NCBI RefSeq assembly: GCF_004797125.1
Contig: NZ_CP038810.1
Coordinates: forward strand, 2,232,001 to 2,296,000
DNA length: 64,000 nt
DNA from: Flavobacterium sangjuense
GTDB taxonomy: Bacteria > Bacteroidota > Bacteroidia > Flavobacteriales > Flavobacteriaceae
Reading direction: 5' to 3'
A model generated the notes under the pieces. That model searched no databases and had not been told where the DNA came from. It was given only the letters and a program-made list of their open reading frames with translations. Below, one piece after another: positions 1 through 9,384 of this stretch (position 1 is its first letter; the number at the start of each line of letters is the position of its first letter). Made by a program: the position numbers and the translations under genes.

Positions 1-1
1 T

Positions 2-1309
2 CACCAACTGAATTTGTTCTCTGGGCCATTGTATTTTTTGTACAAAATTGCTTCCACTATTACGCTTTGTGCTGCCTTAAAAAAGGAATATCCGGCTTAT
101 GATTTTGTTCCGATTTATTGGATGGCGACTGAAGATCATGATTTTGAAGAAATAAATCATTTCAACTTTAAAAATTCAAAAATCATCTGGAACAAGGAAA
201 GTCATGGTCCGGTTGGCCGACTTTCGACAGAAGGATTGGCAGCCGTTTTAGATGTCTTTGCATCAGAATTAGGAATTGGAGAAAACGCAACTTATTTAAA
301 AGAACTTTTTGAAAATAGTTATCTAAAGCATAGCAATCTTGCAGCTGCCACACGGTTTTTGGCAAACAAATTATTTGGTGATAAAGGCTTGGTTATTCTT
401 GATGGTGATGATAAAAAGTTAAAACAATTATTCAGTCCTTTTGTCAAAAATGAATTAATTTATAAAACGTCTTTCCAAAAAGTTACTGAAACCAATTCTA
501 TACTTCAGGCTTCCTATGACATTCAGGTAAATCCAAGAGAGATCAATCTGTTTTATATAGAAGATAGTATTAGAGAACGTATAGTTTTTGAAAACAATCA
601 ATTTAAAGTAAACAATACCAAACTTGCTTTTTCTGAAGAAGAAATTTTAGAATTAGTAGAAAATCATCCTGAAAAATTTAGCCCAAATGTTATTCTTCGT
701 CCATTGTACGAAGAAATCGTTTTGCCCAATTTGTGTTACATTGGCGGTGGCGGTGAAATTAGCTATTGGCTTCAACTACAATCTACTTTTGAAGCTAACA
801 AGGTGACTTTTCCAATACTTCTAGTGCGTAATTCTGTTTTGTTAGCAACGGAAAAACAAATCAAAAAAGTAGAAAAATTAAACCTTTCATGGGCAGATTT
901 ATTTAGCAATCAGCAAGAGTTGTTTACCAATAAAACAAAAGAATTTTCAAAATTCAACTTAGATTTCTCCGAGCAAAAAGAACATATAAAACAGCAATTT
1001 GAAAAGTTACTGCTCATTGCTAATCAAACCGAAAAATCGTTTATTGGCGCTGTGAAGGCCCAACAAACCAAACAAATAAAAGGCTTAGAAAATCTGGAAA
1101 AACGTTTGCTAAAAGCAGAAAAAAGAGTCTACGCTGAAAAACTGGAACAAATCATTCTACTCCAAAACGAACTGTTTCCAAACCAAGGATTGCAGGAGCG
1201 AAAAGCTAATTTTTCAGAGTTTTATTTGGATGTTAATGGCAAACTCATAGAAAAACTATTTCTGGAGTTAAAACCATTAGAGCCTAATTTTACTGTAATT
1301 ACGCTTTAA
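2..1309 (+). CDS. bshC: Bacillithiol biosynthesis cysteine-adding enzyme BshC, 5' end cut by window
   Basis: BshC adds cysteine to glucosaminyl-malate in the last step of bacillithiol synthesis in the cytoplasm. The reading frame is open to the left edge: the first codons read HQLN and run straight into LFSGPLYFLYK, which matches the family motif around TGHQ..LFTGPLYFLYKI. An internal TTG at 14 is therefore not the start. Further support is the YWMATEDHDFEEINH segment and the long helical, charged C-terminal third that forms the family's coiled coil. About 435 codons are visible, against roughly 530 in full-length proteins, so about 95 N-terminal residues are missing. The gene ends at a TAA with a short AT-rich spacer before the next gene. 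The family call is firm; activity is inferred from family. Confidence 0.93.
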   Translation, partial: HQLNLFSGPLYFLYKIASTITLCAALKKEYPAYDFVPIYWMATEDHDFEEINHFNFKNSKIIWNKESHGPVGRLSTEGLAAVLDVFASELGIGENATYLKELFENSYLKHSNLAAATRFLANKLFGDKGLVILDGDDKKLKQLFSPFVKNELIYKTSFQKVTETNSILQASYDIQVNPREINLFYIEDSIRERIVFENNQFKVNNTKLAFSEEEILELVENHPEKFSPNVILRPLYEEIVLPNLCYIGGGGEISYWLQLQSTFEANKVTFPILLVRNSVLLATEKQIKKVEKLNLSWADLFSNQQELFTNKTKEFSKFNLDFSEQKEHIKQQFEKLLLIANQTEKSFIGAVKAQQTKQIKGLENLEKRLLKAEKRVYAEKLEQIILLQNELFPNQGLQERKANFSEFYLDVNGKLIEKLFLELKPLEPNFTVITL

Positions 1310-1412
1310 TTCAGTAAAGTTTTCAACACGAAAACGTTGTAGCTGTTCTTATTTTCATAATGCAATTTTATTTTTACTAATTTTAGGTAAACCAATTTAA
1401 AACCAAACCATT

Positions 1413-2585
1413 ATGAAAAAACAATTACTCTTATTTGTTGCTCTATTCTTTTCTACCCAAATAAATTATAGTCAGGTAATTTCAATGATTGGAAGTACGA
1501 GTCCTTCCGGAAGTTGGGCTGTTGATACTGATATGAATACAACCGACAATATTACATATACATTAAACAATGTAACTGTTACCACCGCAACTGATCCAGG
1601 AACAACTGGTTTGAAATTCAGGCTAGATCATGATTGGGCGACCAACTGGGGTTCAGCAAATTTTCCTTCAGGAACGGGAACTCAAAACGGGGCTAATATC
1701 ATGACTCAGGCTGGAACTTATGATGTGACCTTCAACAGAAGTAATGGTACTTATACCTTTATTCCATCTGGATTTACAAGTATTGGAATTTGGGGACCAG
1801 CGGTTGATTCTATAAATGGTTTTGGTGGCCCAGATGTAAATATGAACACTACAGATGGAATTATATATACACTATCCGGATTTAATTTCACTAGTGGAAC
1901 AGCTTATTTCCGTTTTAACGACGATAGTCTAAACACATGGGGAAGTGTTGCTTTCCCAACAGGAACAGCGGTTCAGGGCGGCCCAACAATACAAGTAACC
2001 GGTGGCGAATGGTTTGTAACCTTTAACAAAAATACCGGTGCCTATAGCTTTGCTTTTCCAAGCATAGGCATTCTTGGAACAGCTTTAAATGGTTTCTTAG
2101 TTGACGATACTGATTTAAGTACTACGGATGGTTTTGAATATACTATCAACAGTTTAACCTTAACCGATGGTGAAGCAAAATTCAGGAAAGATAACCTGTG
2201 GACGACCAATTGGGGATCATTAGGTTTTCCATCAGCAACAGGAATACAGGATGGTCCAAATATTCCCGTAATTGCGGGAACTTATGATATTGTTTTCCAA
2301 AAGAGTACCGGACATTATTTGTTTACAGATGTCTTATCCACACCTGAAAATTCCATTTCAAATTTGAAAATCTATCCTAATCCAACAAACAATATTTGGA
2401 ATCTGTCACATACAACAACGATTGACAGTGTTGAACTTTTTGACATTAATGGTAAAACAATTCAGAGTTTTGAACCAAATACTTCTCAATTCGAATTGGA
2501 TGGAAATAAGTTAAGTCAGGGAGTTTATTTTGTAAAAATCAAATCAGGAGCAGATTTTGCCGTGCAAAAAATTATCAAGAATTGA
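1413..2585 (+). CDS. Secreted SusE/SusF-like repeat protein with T9SS type A sorting domain
   Basis: A 390-residue exported protein. Residues 1-20 form a Sec signal peptide (MKKQLLLFVALFFSTQ then NYSQ). Three similar repeats of about 100 residues follow (about 22-120, 121-218, 219-312). Each has a 'D.D..TTD...YT' start, a 'W.TNWGS..FP.G' centre and a 'G.Y.V.F...TG.Y.F' end, reminiscent of the starch-binding outer domains of SusE/SusF. Residues about 318-390 are a T9SS type A C-terminal domain, with 'LKIYPNPT', 'VELFDINGK' and a terminal 'G.YFVKI....' pattern. The protein is expected to cross the outer membrane by T9SS and be anchored or released. No susC/susD pair is adjacent, so a role in glycan binding is only suggested by fold. 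It stands alone between bshC and ndk. Confidence 0.8.
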   Translation: MKKQLLLFVALFFSTQINYSQVISMIGSTSPSGSWAVDTDMNTTDNITYTLNNVTVTTATDPGTTGLKFRLDHDWATNWGSANFPSGTGTQNGANIMTQAGTYDVTFNRSNGTYTFIPSGFTSIGIWGPAVDSINGFGGPDVNMNTTDGIIYTLSGFNFTSGTAYFRFNDDSLNTWGSVAFPTGTAVQGGPTIQVTGGEWFVTFNKNTGAYSFAFPSIGILGTALNGFLVDDTDLSTTDGFEYTINSLTLTDGEAKFRKDNLWTTNWGSLGFPSATGIQDGPNIPVIAGTYDIVFQKSTGHYLFTDVLSTPENSISNLKIYPNPTNNIWNLSHTTTIDSVELFDINGKTIQSFEPNTSQFELDGNKLSQGVYFVKIKSGADFAVQKIIKN

Positions 2586-2620
2586 TAGTCGTTCTATTTT
2601 TAATAATGGTTTAAAAAGTT

Positions 2621-2628
2621 TACTTTTG
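2621..2628 (+). promoter_or_regulatory. Bacteroidota -7 box of ndk
   Basis: TACTTTTG matches the TAnnTTTG consensus used by the primary sigma factor of Bacteroidota and lies 24 bp before the ndk start codon. Confidence 0.55.
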
Positions 2629-2652
2629 CACCAAAATTAAAATAAAACAAAA

Positions 2653-3072
2653 ATGGCAACGAATAGAACATTTACAATGATTAAGCCTGATGGTGTTGAA
2701 AACGGACACATCGGTGGAATTTTAAATATGATTACTGAAGGTGGTTTCAGAATTGTAGCAATGAAATTAACGCAATTGACAGTAGCTGACGCAAAAGCAT
2801 TTTACGCTGTACACGCTGAAAGGCCTTTCTACGGAGAATTAGTAGAATTCATGACACGTGGACCAATCGTAGCAGCAATCCTGGAAAAAGACAATGCTGT
2901 TGAAGATTTCAGAACGTTAATCGGAGCTACAAACCCTGCACAAGCTGCAGAAGGAACTATCCGTAAAAAATATGCAACTTCAGTTGGTGAAAATGCTGTT
3001 CACGGTTCAGATAGCGATGAGAATGCAGCTATCGAAGGTGCTTTCCACTTTGCAGGAAGAGAGCAGTTTTAA
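2653..3072 (+). CDS. ndk: Nucleoside diphosphate kinase
   Basis: Transfers the gamma phosphate of ATP to nucleoside diphosphates through a phosphohistidine, keeping (d)NTP pools balanced. At 139 residues it has normal family length. Visible motifs are [14 protein letters not shown] near the N-terminus, the [16 protein letters not shown] substrate-binding region and the catalytic-histidine segment [15 protein letters not shown], where the histidine precedes GSDS. The start is fixed by the conserved N-terminus and by a -7 box upstream. A clear intrinsic terminator follows within 25 bp, so it is monocistronic. Confidence 0.97.
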   Translation: MATNRTFTMIKPDGVENGHIGGILNMITEGGFRIVAMKLTQLTVADAKAFYAVHAERPFYGELVEFMTRGPIVAAILEKDNAVEDFRTLIGATNPAQAAEGTIRKKYATSVGENAVHGSDSDENAAIEGAFHFAGREQF

Positions 3073-3093
3073 TTCAGAACTAATATATAATAT

Positions 3094-3124
3094 AAAATCC
3101 CGTTTCGTTTGAAGCGGGATTTTT
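3094..3124 (+). terminator. Intrinsic terminator of ndk
   Basis: AAATCCCG and CGGGATTT arms, extended by further pairing in the loop, are followed by a T run directly after ndk. Confidence 0.85.
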
Positions 3125-3214
3125 TGTGTCTGGTTTGTAACAATTTTCGCTACAATTATACTAAAAAGTAATACTCATCGTTATAATATCATTACTAACC
3201 AAAATTTAAACTTT

Positions 3215-3847
3215 ATGAAAAAAAAACTGATTTCAGTTTTAGTCATTTTAATCTCTTATGCTGCTTTGGCGCAATCAACTCCTGAAAAAAAAGAAAGCAA
3301 ATTTGAGTTAACGGTCAATACCAAATTAGGATTTGCCAAACTGAAGCAAACCGGCAATGTGGCATTAAACGGAAACATTAACGGTGGCGACATATTATTT
3401 TCACTGCCTTTAGGAAAAACATGGAAAATAGCTTCAGGTATCGGTTACTTTGAATACAATGCCAATCCTACCATTGCTGGAAATACAGCCAGTTTAAAAA
3501 ACACTTATTTACATATACCGTTACAATTTAATAGTGACTTAGCTATTTTTAACAATGAAAATACACAGAATCAAAAAATATTCTTCAATCTTGGCTTAGG
3601 ATTGTATACCAATACTTTATTAAAACAGGAATTAGAAACCATAACAGACAATACTTCAACTAAAAATATGGGATGGAACTTTGGTTTTTCAAGTCAAATC
3701 GGACTAAAGTTTCTCCTTACTGATGCGCTTAACCTTGGTATGGGTTTAGAAAGTCAAAGCGATTTTACCAAAATGAAAAAAGATGGTGCTGAACAAAGAA
3801 TCGAACAAATAAATGCTCTATATTTTAAAATGGGTTTTACCTTTTAA
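3215..3847 (+). CDS. Outer-membrane beta-barrel protein (porin/PorT-like family)
   Basis: A 210-residue secreted protein with a signal peptide at residues 1-19 (cleavage after AALA, then QSTPEKK). The rest alternates hydrophobic and polar residues as in an eight-stranded barrel: 'FELTVNTKLGFAKL', 'WKIASGIGYFEYNA', 'LHIPLQFNSDL', 'FFNLGLGLYTN', 'FGFSSQIGLKFLL', 'LNLGMGLESQSDF'. It ends in the aromatic residues FKMGFTF, typical of a last barrel strand recognised by BamA. This fits the small outer-membrane beta-barrel proteins abundant in Bacteroidota. No ligand can be inferred. It stands alone and ends in a bidirectional terminator shared with the convergent cupin gene. Confidence 0.72.
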   Translation: MKKKLISVLVILISYAALAQSTPEKKESKFELTVNTKLGFAKLKQTGNVALNGNINGGDILFSLPLGKTWKIASGIGYFEYNANPTIAGNTASLKNTYLHIPLQFNSDLAIFNNENTQNQKIFFNLGLGLYTNTLLKQELETITDNTSTKNMGWNFGFSSQIGLKFLLTDALNLGMGLESQSDFTKMKKDGAEQRIEQINALYFKMGFTF

Positions 3848-3865
3848 AACCAATGCAATTCATAT

Positions 3866-3905
3866 AAAAAAGTCCTCTCACCTATTGGAACGAGAGGACT
3901 TTTTT
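3866..3905. terminator. Bidirectional terminator between the barrel protein and cupin genes
   Basis: A-run plus GTCCTCTC pairs with GAGAGGAC plus T-run. The 12-nt loop region contains 'attggaacg'. It serves both convergent genes. A near-identical loop and stem recur at 4623-4667. Confidence 0.85.
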
Positions 3906-3916
3906 AGTTTTACAGA

Positions 3917-4288
3917 CTATTTTTTAATTTCGGTGATGATCAGTTTTATAGTCGTTTTTCCAACATTTTTTCCACTATGGGTAACCGCTGGTAGAAAAAG
4001 AGCTTCCCCTACTTTAACATCCATAGTAACCGGTGCTTGGCCTTTGTCTGTGATTTCAATTTTTCCAGCAGCTACAACATAAGCAACATGGTTTGGATGG
4101 CTGTGCCAAGGTATAACATCTCCAGGTGCCATTTCAAATTGCAGTACTCTTACAAATTCATTATCGAGCAGTACTTTAGTGTAATTTTTTGGCGCAAGAG
4201 GCACCGGATCCTGTGCATAAGCAGAAGCACTTAAAAGGATGATGACCATGATGATAAAATTTGCTGGGTTTTTAATTAGTGTTTTCAT
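3917..4288 (-). CDS. Exported cupin-domain protein
   Basis: A 123-residue protein with an N-terminal hydrophobic export signal (residues about 8-25, ending SASAYAQ). A single cupin barrel covers about 40-118. Metal-site residues are visible in cupin motif 1, GDVIPWHSHPNHVAYVVAAG, with its two histidines, and in motif 2 around VGEALFLPAVTHSGKN with a third histidine. The substrate is unknown; small periplasmic cupins of this kind often bind a divalent metal. It is convergent with the barrel gene and shares its terminator. The start is the ATG that gives a complete signal peptide. Confidence 0.8.
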   Translation of the reverse strand: MKTLIKNPANFIIMVIILLSASAYAQDPVPLAPKNYTKVLLDNEFVRVLQFEMAPGDVIPWHSHPNHVAYVVAAGKIEITDKGQAPVTMDVKVGEALFLPAVTHSGKNVGKTTIKLIITEIKK

Positions 4289-4622
4289 TACTTATTTATT
4301 TTAAAGGGTTAATCTCTTATAAGGAATATAGATTTGCTTATGAGAGTAAATAATTTTAAAGCAAAATAATCTGCTCTTATGGCTTTTTGGCAAGTCCTTA
4401 TTTTTGAGCAGTAAGAAAAGTATAGTATCAGAAGAAATTCAAAATATGCATACCAAATTGGCAGCTTTACATCGTGGTGACTATATTCACATCAGTGCGA
4501 TTAAGCCATATCATTTACCAAAATCAGCAGGTTTAAGATTTTTGAAATGAAGCGATTTATAAAACAGGAATATAAATTTACAAAAATATTAATTGCAAAT
4601 CAATAGAAATAAACTAATTATA
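4289..4622. other. Gene-poor spacer with a possible short coding remnant
   Basis: No convincing gene. On the plus strand an open frame runs from about 4350 to 4550, with an ATG at 4446 giving a 34-residue peptide (begins MHTKLAALHRGDY, ends SAGLRFLK). The peptide has a protein-like composition, but I do not recognise it and see no ribosome-binding signal. It could be the tail of a decayed gene. Confidence 0.25.
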
Positions 4623-4667
4623 AATAACAAGCCCTCTCGTCATTTGGAACGAGAGGACTTGTTATTA
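4623..4667 (-). terminator. Terminator of valS
   Basis: AACAAG-CCTCTCGT pairs with ACGAGAGG-CTTGTT around a 'catttgga' loop, just past the valS stop codon. It closely resembles the hairpin at 3866-3905. Confidence 0.75.
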
Positions 4668-7292
4668 TTGTAAACTTGCTAAACTTTGCTCTATAGTGGC
4701 GATTTTAGCCAAAGCATCTGCTTCTTTTTTTCGTTCAATTTCAAGTACTTTTTCGGGTGCGCCACAAACAAACTTCTCGTTAGATAATTTGCCTTGAACA
4801 CTTCTTAAAAAGCCTTGCGTGTATTTTAATTCTTCTGTTAGTTTCGCAATCTCGGCAGCAATATCAATATTCCCAGAAACCGGAATAAAGTATTCGTTAG
4901 ATTTTACTCTATACGTCAAAGCTCCATCAATTTTATCGGTAATGTATTCTAAAGAAACTATGTTGCCAAGTTTCATGATTACGCTGTCAAAATAAGTCGA
5001 AACCTTTTCGTTGTTTACCACTTTTAAATCGATAGCATCTTTCATTGCGATGTTTTTGGCTGCACGAATGGTTCTCAAACCAGCGATAACTTCAGAAGTA
5101 AATTCGAAATCTGATATTAGCTTTTCGTTAAACGAAGTCATCTTAGGATATTCCGCAATAATTAAGGCTTGTTCCGGAGTTCTATCCGCAATGTGCTGCC
5201 AAATTTCTTCTGTTAGGAAAGGCATAAACGGATGCAATAATTTCAGATTAGCTTCCAACATTTCAATGGCTTTGTTGAATGTCGCGCTGTCGATTGGCTG
5301 TTGGTAAGCCGGTTTTATCATTTCTAAAAACCACGAACAGAAATCATCCCAAACCAATTTGTATATCGCCATCAAGGCATCAGACAATCTGTATTTTTCG
5401 AAATGATCTTCAATTTCTACCAATGTTTGTTGTAATTTTGACTCATACCATTCTATAGCCACTTTAGAACTTTCCGGTTGTGCAATATCGGCAACTTCCC
5501 AACCTTTGATTAAACGGAATGCATTCCAGATTTTGTTAGCAAATGCTTTTCCGTTATTACAAAGTTCTTCATCGAACATGATATCGTTTCCGGCAGAAGC
5601 GCTTAAAAGCAATCCAACACGAACACCATCAGCACCAAATTTCTCAATCAGTTCCAAAGGTTCAGGTGAATTTCCTAACGATTTTGACATTTTACGGCGT
5701 TGCTTGTCACGCACCAAACCTGTCAGGTATACATTTGAAAACGGTTTTTTACCTGTATATTCATAACCTGCAATAATCATTCTGGCAACCCAGAAGAATA
5801 AAATATCCGGACCTGTAACCAAATCATTGGTTGGATAATAGTATTTGAAATCCTCGTTTTCCGGTTCCATGATTCCACCAAAAACAGCCATCGGCCACAG
5901 CCATGACGAGAACCAAGTGTCAAGCGCATCAGCATCCTGACGTAAATCGGAAGCCTGAAGATTAGGATTTACTTTTTCCCTGGCTAAAGCCAAGGCCAAT
6001 TCAGGTGTCTCCGCCACCACAAAATCTTCTTTTCCGTCGCCATAGAAATAAGCCGGGATTTGTTGTCCCCACCACAATTGACGGGAAATATTCCAGTCGC
6101 GAATATTTTCTAACCAATGACGATAGGTGTTATCAAAACGAGAAGGATATAATTTAATTTCTTTGGTTTCCAATACCGATTTGATGGCAGGTTTTACCAA
6201 TTCTTCCATGCTCAAAAACCATTGATCAGACAAACGAGGTTCGATTACAGCTTTGGTTCTTTCGGAAGTTCCAACTTTGTTTAAATAATTTTCAGTTTTG
6301 GCTAAAGCTCCAGTAGTTTCTAATTCTTTGGCAATTTCTTCACGAACTACGAATCGGTCTTTTCCTTGGTAATGCAATCCATAAGAATTCAAAGAGGCAT
6401 CTTCGTTGAAGATATCTATGATTTCAAGATTGTGCTTTTCGCCCAATGTTTTGTCGTTCATATCGTGCGCAGGTGTTACTTTTAAACAACCTGTTCCGAA
6501 TTCAACATCAACATAGTCATCTTCAATGATTGGCACTACTCTACCGCAAATTGGCACTATCGCTTTTTTGCCTTTCAGATGTGTAAAACGTTCGTCATTT
6601 GGGTTAATACAAACAGCGCTATCTCCGAAAATGGTTTCAGGACGTGTAGTTGCAACCGTTAAGAAATCGGAACTTCCTTCTATTTGATATTTTAAAAAGT
6701 ATAGTTTTCCTTGTCTTTCCTCAAAGATTACTTCTTCATCAGACAAAGTTGTTTTGGCTTCCGGATCCCAGTTTACCATACGGTAACCGCGATAGATATA
6801 TCCTTTGTTATATAAATCAACGAAAGAACGAATTACGGATGCTGACATATCAGGATCCATAGTAAACTTGGTTCTGTCCCAATCGCAGGAACAACCTAAT
6901 TGTTTCAACTGTTCTAAGATAGTTCCACCGTATTTGTCTGTCCAGTCCCAAGCGTGTTTCAAAAATTCTTCACGCGTTAAATCATTTTTGTTGATGCCTT
7001 CGCTTTTCAACTTTGCCACAACTTTAGCTTCAGTAGCAATAGAAGCATGGTCTGTTCCCGGAACCCAACAGGCGTTGAAACCTTTCAATCGCGCACGACG
7101 AATTAAAACATCCTGAATAGTGTTGTTTAACATATGTCCCATGTGCAAAACTCCGGTCACGTTTGGTGGCGGAATGGTAATGGTATATGGTTTTCTATGG
7201 TCGGGTTTTGAATGAAAATAATTGTTTTTCATCCAGTAGTCGTACCATTTTTTTTCTACTGCTGCTGCGTTAAACTGTGCGGGAATCGACAT
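4665..7292 (-). CDS. valS: Valine--tRNA ligase
   Basis: Charges tRNA-Val with valine. At 875 residues it is full length for the shorter ValRS type. The class I signatures are present: HMGH at residues 50-53 (HIGH box, in NVTGVLHMGHMLNN) and KMSKS near 535 (RRKMSKSLGNS). The connective peptide/editing domain lies at about 190-340 (VATTRPETIFGDSAV), and a tRNA-binding coiled coil forms the last about 65 residues (KLTEELKYTQGFL... ). The start MSIPAQFNAA precedes the usual 'EKKWYDYW' by a normal distance. It is transcribed alone and ends in its own terminator. Confidence 0.97.
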   Translation of the reverse strand: MSIPAQFNAAAVEKKWYDYWMKNNYFHSKPDHRKPYTITIPPPNVTGVLHMGHMLNNTIQDVLIRRARLKGFNACWVPGTDHASIATEAKVVAKLKSEGINKNDLTREEFLKHAWDWTDKYGGTILEQLKQLGCSCDWDRTKFTMDPDMSASVIRSFVDLYNKGYIYRGYRMVNWDPEAKTTLSDEEVIFEERQGKLYFLKYQIEGSSDFLTVATTRPETIFGDSAVCINPNDERFTHLKGKKAIVPICGRVVPIIEDDYVDVEFGTGCLKVTPAHDMNDKTLGEKHNLEIIDIFNEDASLNSYGLHYQGKDRFVVREEIAKELETTGALAKTENYLNKVGTSERTKAVIEPRLSDQWFLSMEELVKPAIKSVLETKEIKLYPSRFDNTYRHWLENIRDWNISRQLWWGQQIPAYFYGDGKEDFVVAETPELALALAREKVNPNLQASDLRQDADALDTWFSSWLWPMAVFGGIMEPENEDFKYYYPTNDLVTGPDILFFWVARMIIAGYEYTGKKPFSNVYLTGLVRDKQRRKMSKSLGNSPEPLELIEKFGADGVRVGLLLSASAGNDIMFDEELCNNGKAFANKIWNAFRLIKGWEVADIAQPESSKVAIEWYESKLQQTLVEIEDHFEKYRLSDALMAIYKLVWDDFCSWFLEMIKPAYQQPIDSATFNKAIEMLEANLKLLHPFMPFLTEEIWQHIADRTPEQALIIAEYPKMTSFNEKLISDFEFTSEVIAGLRTIRAAKNIAMKDAIDLKVVNNEKVSTYFDSVIMKLGNIVSLEYITDKIDGALTYRVKSNEYFIPVSGNIDIAAEIAKLTEELKYTQGFLRSVQGKLSNEKFVCGAPEKVLEIERKKEADALAKIATIEQSLASLQ

Positions 7293-7348
7293 ATTTGATT
7301 GTTCGGTTATTTGTTTATTTGCTTCGCCAGTTCGCTGGCGCTCGGGTG

Positions 7349-7482
7349 TTTACAAAAGTTCATTACGCTTTTCTTTTAGCCCCGATTGAAACTAGCTACC
7401 ATGTAGCGTGGAAAACGGGAAAATGGATAGCTGATAATCACTGACCACTCGCTCCTAACCCTTTTGGCATGCCTTTTGTAAA
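7349..7482. repeat. Intergenic region enclosed by a 10-bp inverted repeat
   Basis: TTTACAAAAG at 7349-7358 and CTTTTGTAAA at 7473-7482 are perfect inverted copies around the palindromic repeat element at 7377-7433. It lies between valS and the DUF1573 gene, with no open frame. Confidence 0.5.
7377..7433. repeat. Dispersed palindromic repeat, copy 1
   Basis: It begins TAGCCCCGATTG, contains the small hairpin GCTAC-cat-GTAGC, and ends with GGAAAACGGGAAAATGG and ATAGCTG. The same order (TAGCCC.GAT, central hairpin, G.A.A.C.GGAAA end) occurs at 10778-10855 (inverted) and 22146-22242. Confidence 0.6.
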
Positions 7483-7590
7483 CTGCACTGCAAAAGTAAT
7501 TAATAAAGACTTTAGAAAAAATTAAGAATTAAATTTTTGTGCATTAATTTAAACGAAGTATTTTTACTAACCAAATAACACATAGAACCT

Positions 7591-8025
7591 ATGAAAAAAT
7601 ATTTACTTATTGCTGTTATCCTTATGAATGCTGCAGTTTTTGCCCAAAAAGGTCCAAAAATTGAGTTTAAAGCTAAAGACAACACCATTGACTATGGAAC
7701 GGTAAATAAAGAGGATGATAATGGTATTCGTACTTTTGAGTTTACCAATACTGGTGATGCTGACTTGATTATCACCAACGTTCAATCAACTTGTGGTTGT
7801 ACGGTTCCATCAAAACCAACAGAACCAATTCCACCCGGAAAAACCGGAAAGATTGATGTAAAATACAATATGCATACCGGACCAATAAGAAAAACAATTA
7901 CCGTTGAAAGTAATGCTGTGAATGTAGAAGAAGGCCGTGTTGCATTAAAAATTAAAGGAGAAGTTATAGAAAAACCTATAGTGAATCTCTTAGAAAAAAA
8001 GAAAACAAGTCCGATGATGCAATAA
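7591..8025 (+). CDS. DUF1573 exported protein
   Basis: A 144-residue protein with a signal peptide (residues 1-18, AAVFAQ). A DUF1573 domain (about 25-125), an immunoglobulin-like beta-sandwich, follows. The family hallmarks are visible: 'IDYGTV..EDDNGIRTFEFTN' and the cysteine pair in STCGCTVP after 'LIITNV'. The role in Bacteroidota is unknown; the domain is common in periplasmic or surface proteins. A short lysine-rich tail follows. It is a single gene with a strong bidirectional terminator right after the stop codon, shared with the convergent protease-like gene. Confidence 0.88.
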   Translation: MKKYLLIAVILMNAAVFAQKGPKIEFKAKDNTIDYGTVNKEDDNGIRTFEFTNTGDADLIITNVQSTCGCTVPSKPTEPIPPGKTGKIDVKYNMHTGPIRKTITVESNAVNVEEGRVALKIKGEVIEKPIVNLLEKKKTSPMMQ

Positions 8026-8057
8026 AAAAAGTCCCGATTAAAATCGGGACTTTTTTT
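8024..8057. terminator. Bidirectional terminator
   Basis: A-run plus GTCCCGATT pairs with AATCGGGAC plus T-run, between the convergent DUF1573 and retropepsin-like genes. It overlaps the last codons of both. Confidence 0.88.
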
Positions 8058-9384
8058 ATATAATGTTTTTGAGTTGGAATTTGATTTTAAAAATTTTCCC
8101 TCCTCTTTCAACTTCTATTTCGATTGGTTTTCTATCTTCTGATTTGAAAAGTTCATTTATCATTTCGATACTTAACCAGTGTCCCATTTGACTATTTATT
8201 CTAAGAATTCTGTCCCCAACTTTTAGCCCGGCTTTTTCGGCTTCGGAACCTATTCTAACACTTGCTATTTTAAAAATTGGTTTTAGTGTAAAGTGAATCT
8301 TTAAGTTGCTTTGATATTTATCAAGATTATTATCAGTATATATCTTTATACCACCAGTTGATCTCTCATCCATAGTTTCCTTAACCCATTCTAAACCAGC
8401 GTGCTCTACTTCTATTCCACTCATATTAAAATGAAATGGTTCGTCTATCCTTTTACTTGGTTTGGTGTAGACTGCATTATTTAAATAATCAAACACTATG
8501 GTAAACCTTGAAATAACTTCACTTCCCAAAGAACCAACTCTATTCGGAACAAAATTCACACTTTTCAATGACGTCGAATCGGGAAAAGTTATCAAAGGAT
8601 TCTTGAATGTTTTATTGCCGAATTCAAAGCTATTCAATCTGGCTCTTTTGCCATAAACGTTCCCGCTAAACCCTCTGCCAAGATAGTCTTGTATGTTTTT
8701 TTCGGGTAATTTAATTTTATCAGTTCTATTTAAAAAAACCCAAACAGCATCACTATTACCTGTATCTATCAATAATTTTGAAGGAACTGTTTGCTCACCG
8801 GAATTAATGCTTAAAATACAATAAGGCTTTTTATCTTCAATCGTTATTGAATCTTTAGTAAAACTTTTTTTTAATCTGCTATTGATATTTTTGTAATCAT
8901 GGTTGTACACAATAATTTTTCTTTTGTCATAATTTATTTCAACAATATGATTTCTGAAAAAATAGGAACCAATAATTCCGTTTACCGGAATTCCAACATG
9001 AGAAGAAAAATTAAACTCCTGGTCAAGAACAACATAAATTTCATGCTTATAATCGACTAAATCTTTTATTTCAACTTTGTTTCCGGATGATTTATACGAA
9101 TCAATTGCATCCTTGCTTCCTAATCCTCTTAGCTTTAATTTTTCTACTTCAAATAATTTGACCTCGTCTTTATCATCCAAACTAAAAAGTATCGTTTGCT
9201 CGACACCAGTGTCTAATAAAAATGTCAACTCTTCCCCGTTTATAGTAACCGGGATAAAAATTAGATTATTAATAAGTTTGAAAGGGATAACAACTTTATT
9301 TTTTAAATTGTTTATCTGAAATTCAGATTGGCTAAAACCATTAAAAGAGAGAAACAGAAAAAATAAGAGTAGCTTTAAACGCAT
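8056..9384 (-). CDS. Retropepsin-like aspartic protease with C-terminal PDZ domain
   Basis: A 442-residue exported protein with a signal peptide at residues 1-19 (FNGFSQ). Two retropepsin-type half domains follow. The first carries LLDTGVEQT with aspartate at about 58, the second LLIDTGNSDAVW near 205-215. Each DTG is the catalytic motif, so one chain can form a two-lobe active site. A PDZ domain covers about 365-440 (GSEAEKAGLKVGDRILRIN). This layout is frequent in Bacteroidota periplasmic 'aspartyl protease family' proteins; the substrate is unknown. It is transcribed alone, convergent with the DUF1573 gene. Confidence 0.85.
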   Translation of the reverse strand: MRLKLLLFFLFLSFNGFSQSEFQINNLKNKVVIPFKLINNLIFIPVTINGEELTFLLDTGVEQTILFSLDDKDEVKLFEVEKLKLRGLGSKDAIDSYKSSGNKVEIKDLVDYKHEIYVVLDQEFNFSSHVGIPVNGIIGSYFFRNHIVEINYDKRKIIVYNHDYKNINSRLKKSFTKDSITIEDKKPYCILSINSGEQTVPSKLLIDTGNSDAVWVFLNRTDKIKLPEKNIQDYLGRGFSGNVYGKRARLNSFEFGNKTFKNPLITFPDSTSLKSVNFVPNRVGSLGSEVISRFTIVFDYLNNAVYTKPSKRIDEPFHFNMSGIEVEHAGLEWVKETMDERSTGGIKIYTDNNLDKYQSNLKIHFTLKPIFKIASVRIGSEAEKAGLKVGDRILRINSQMGHWLSIEMINELFKSEDRKPIEIEVERGGKIFKIKFQLKNII

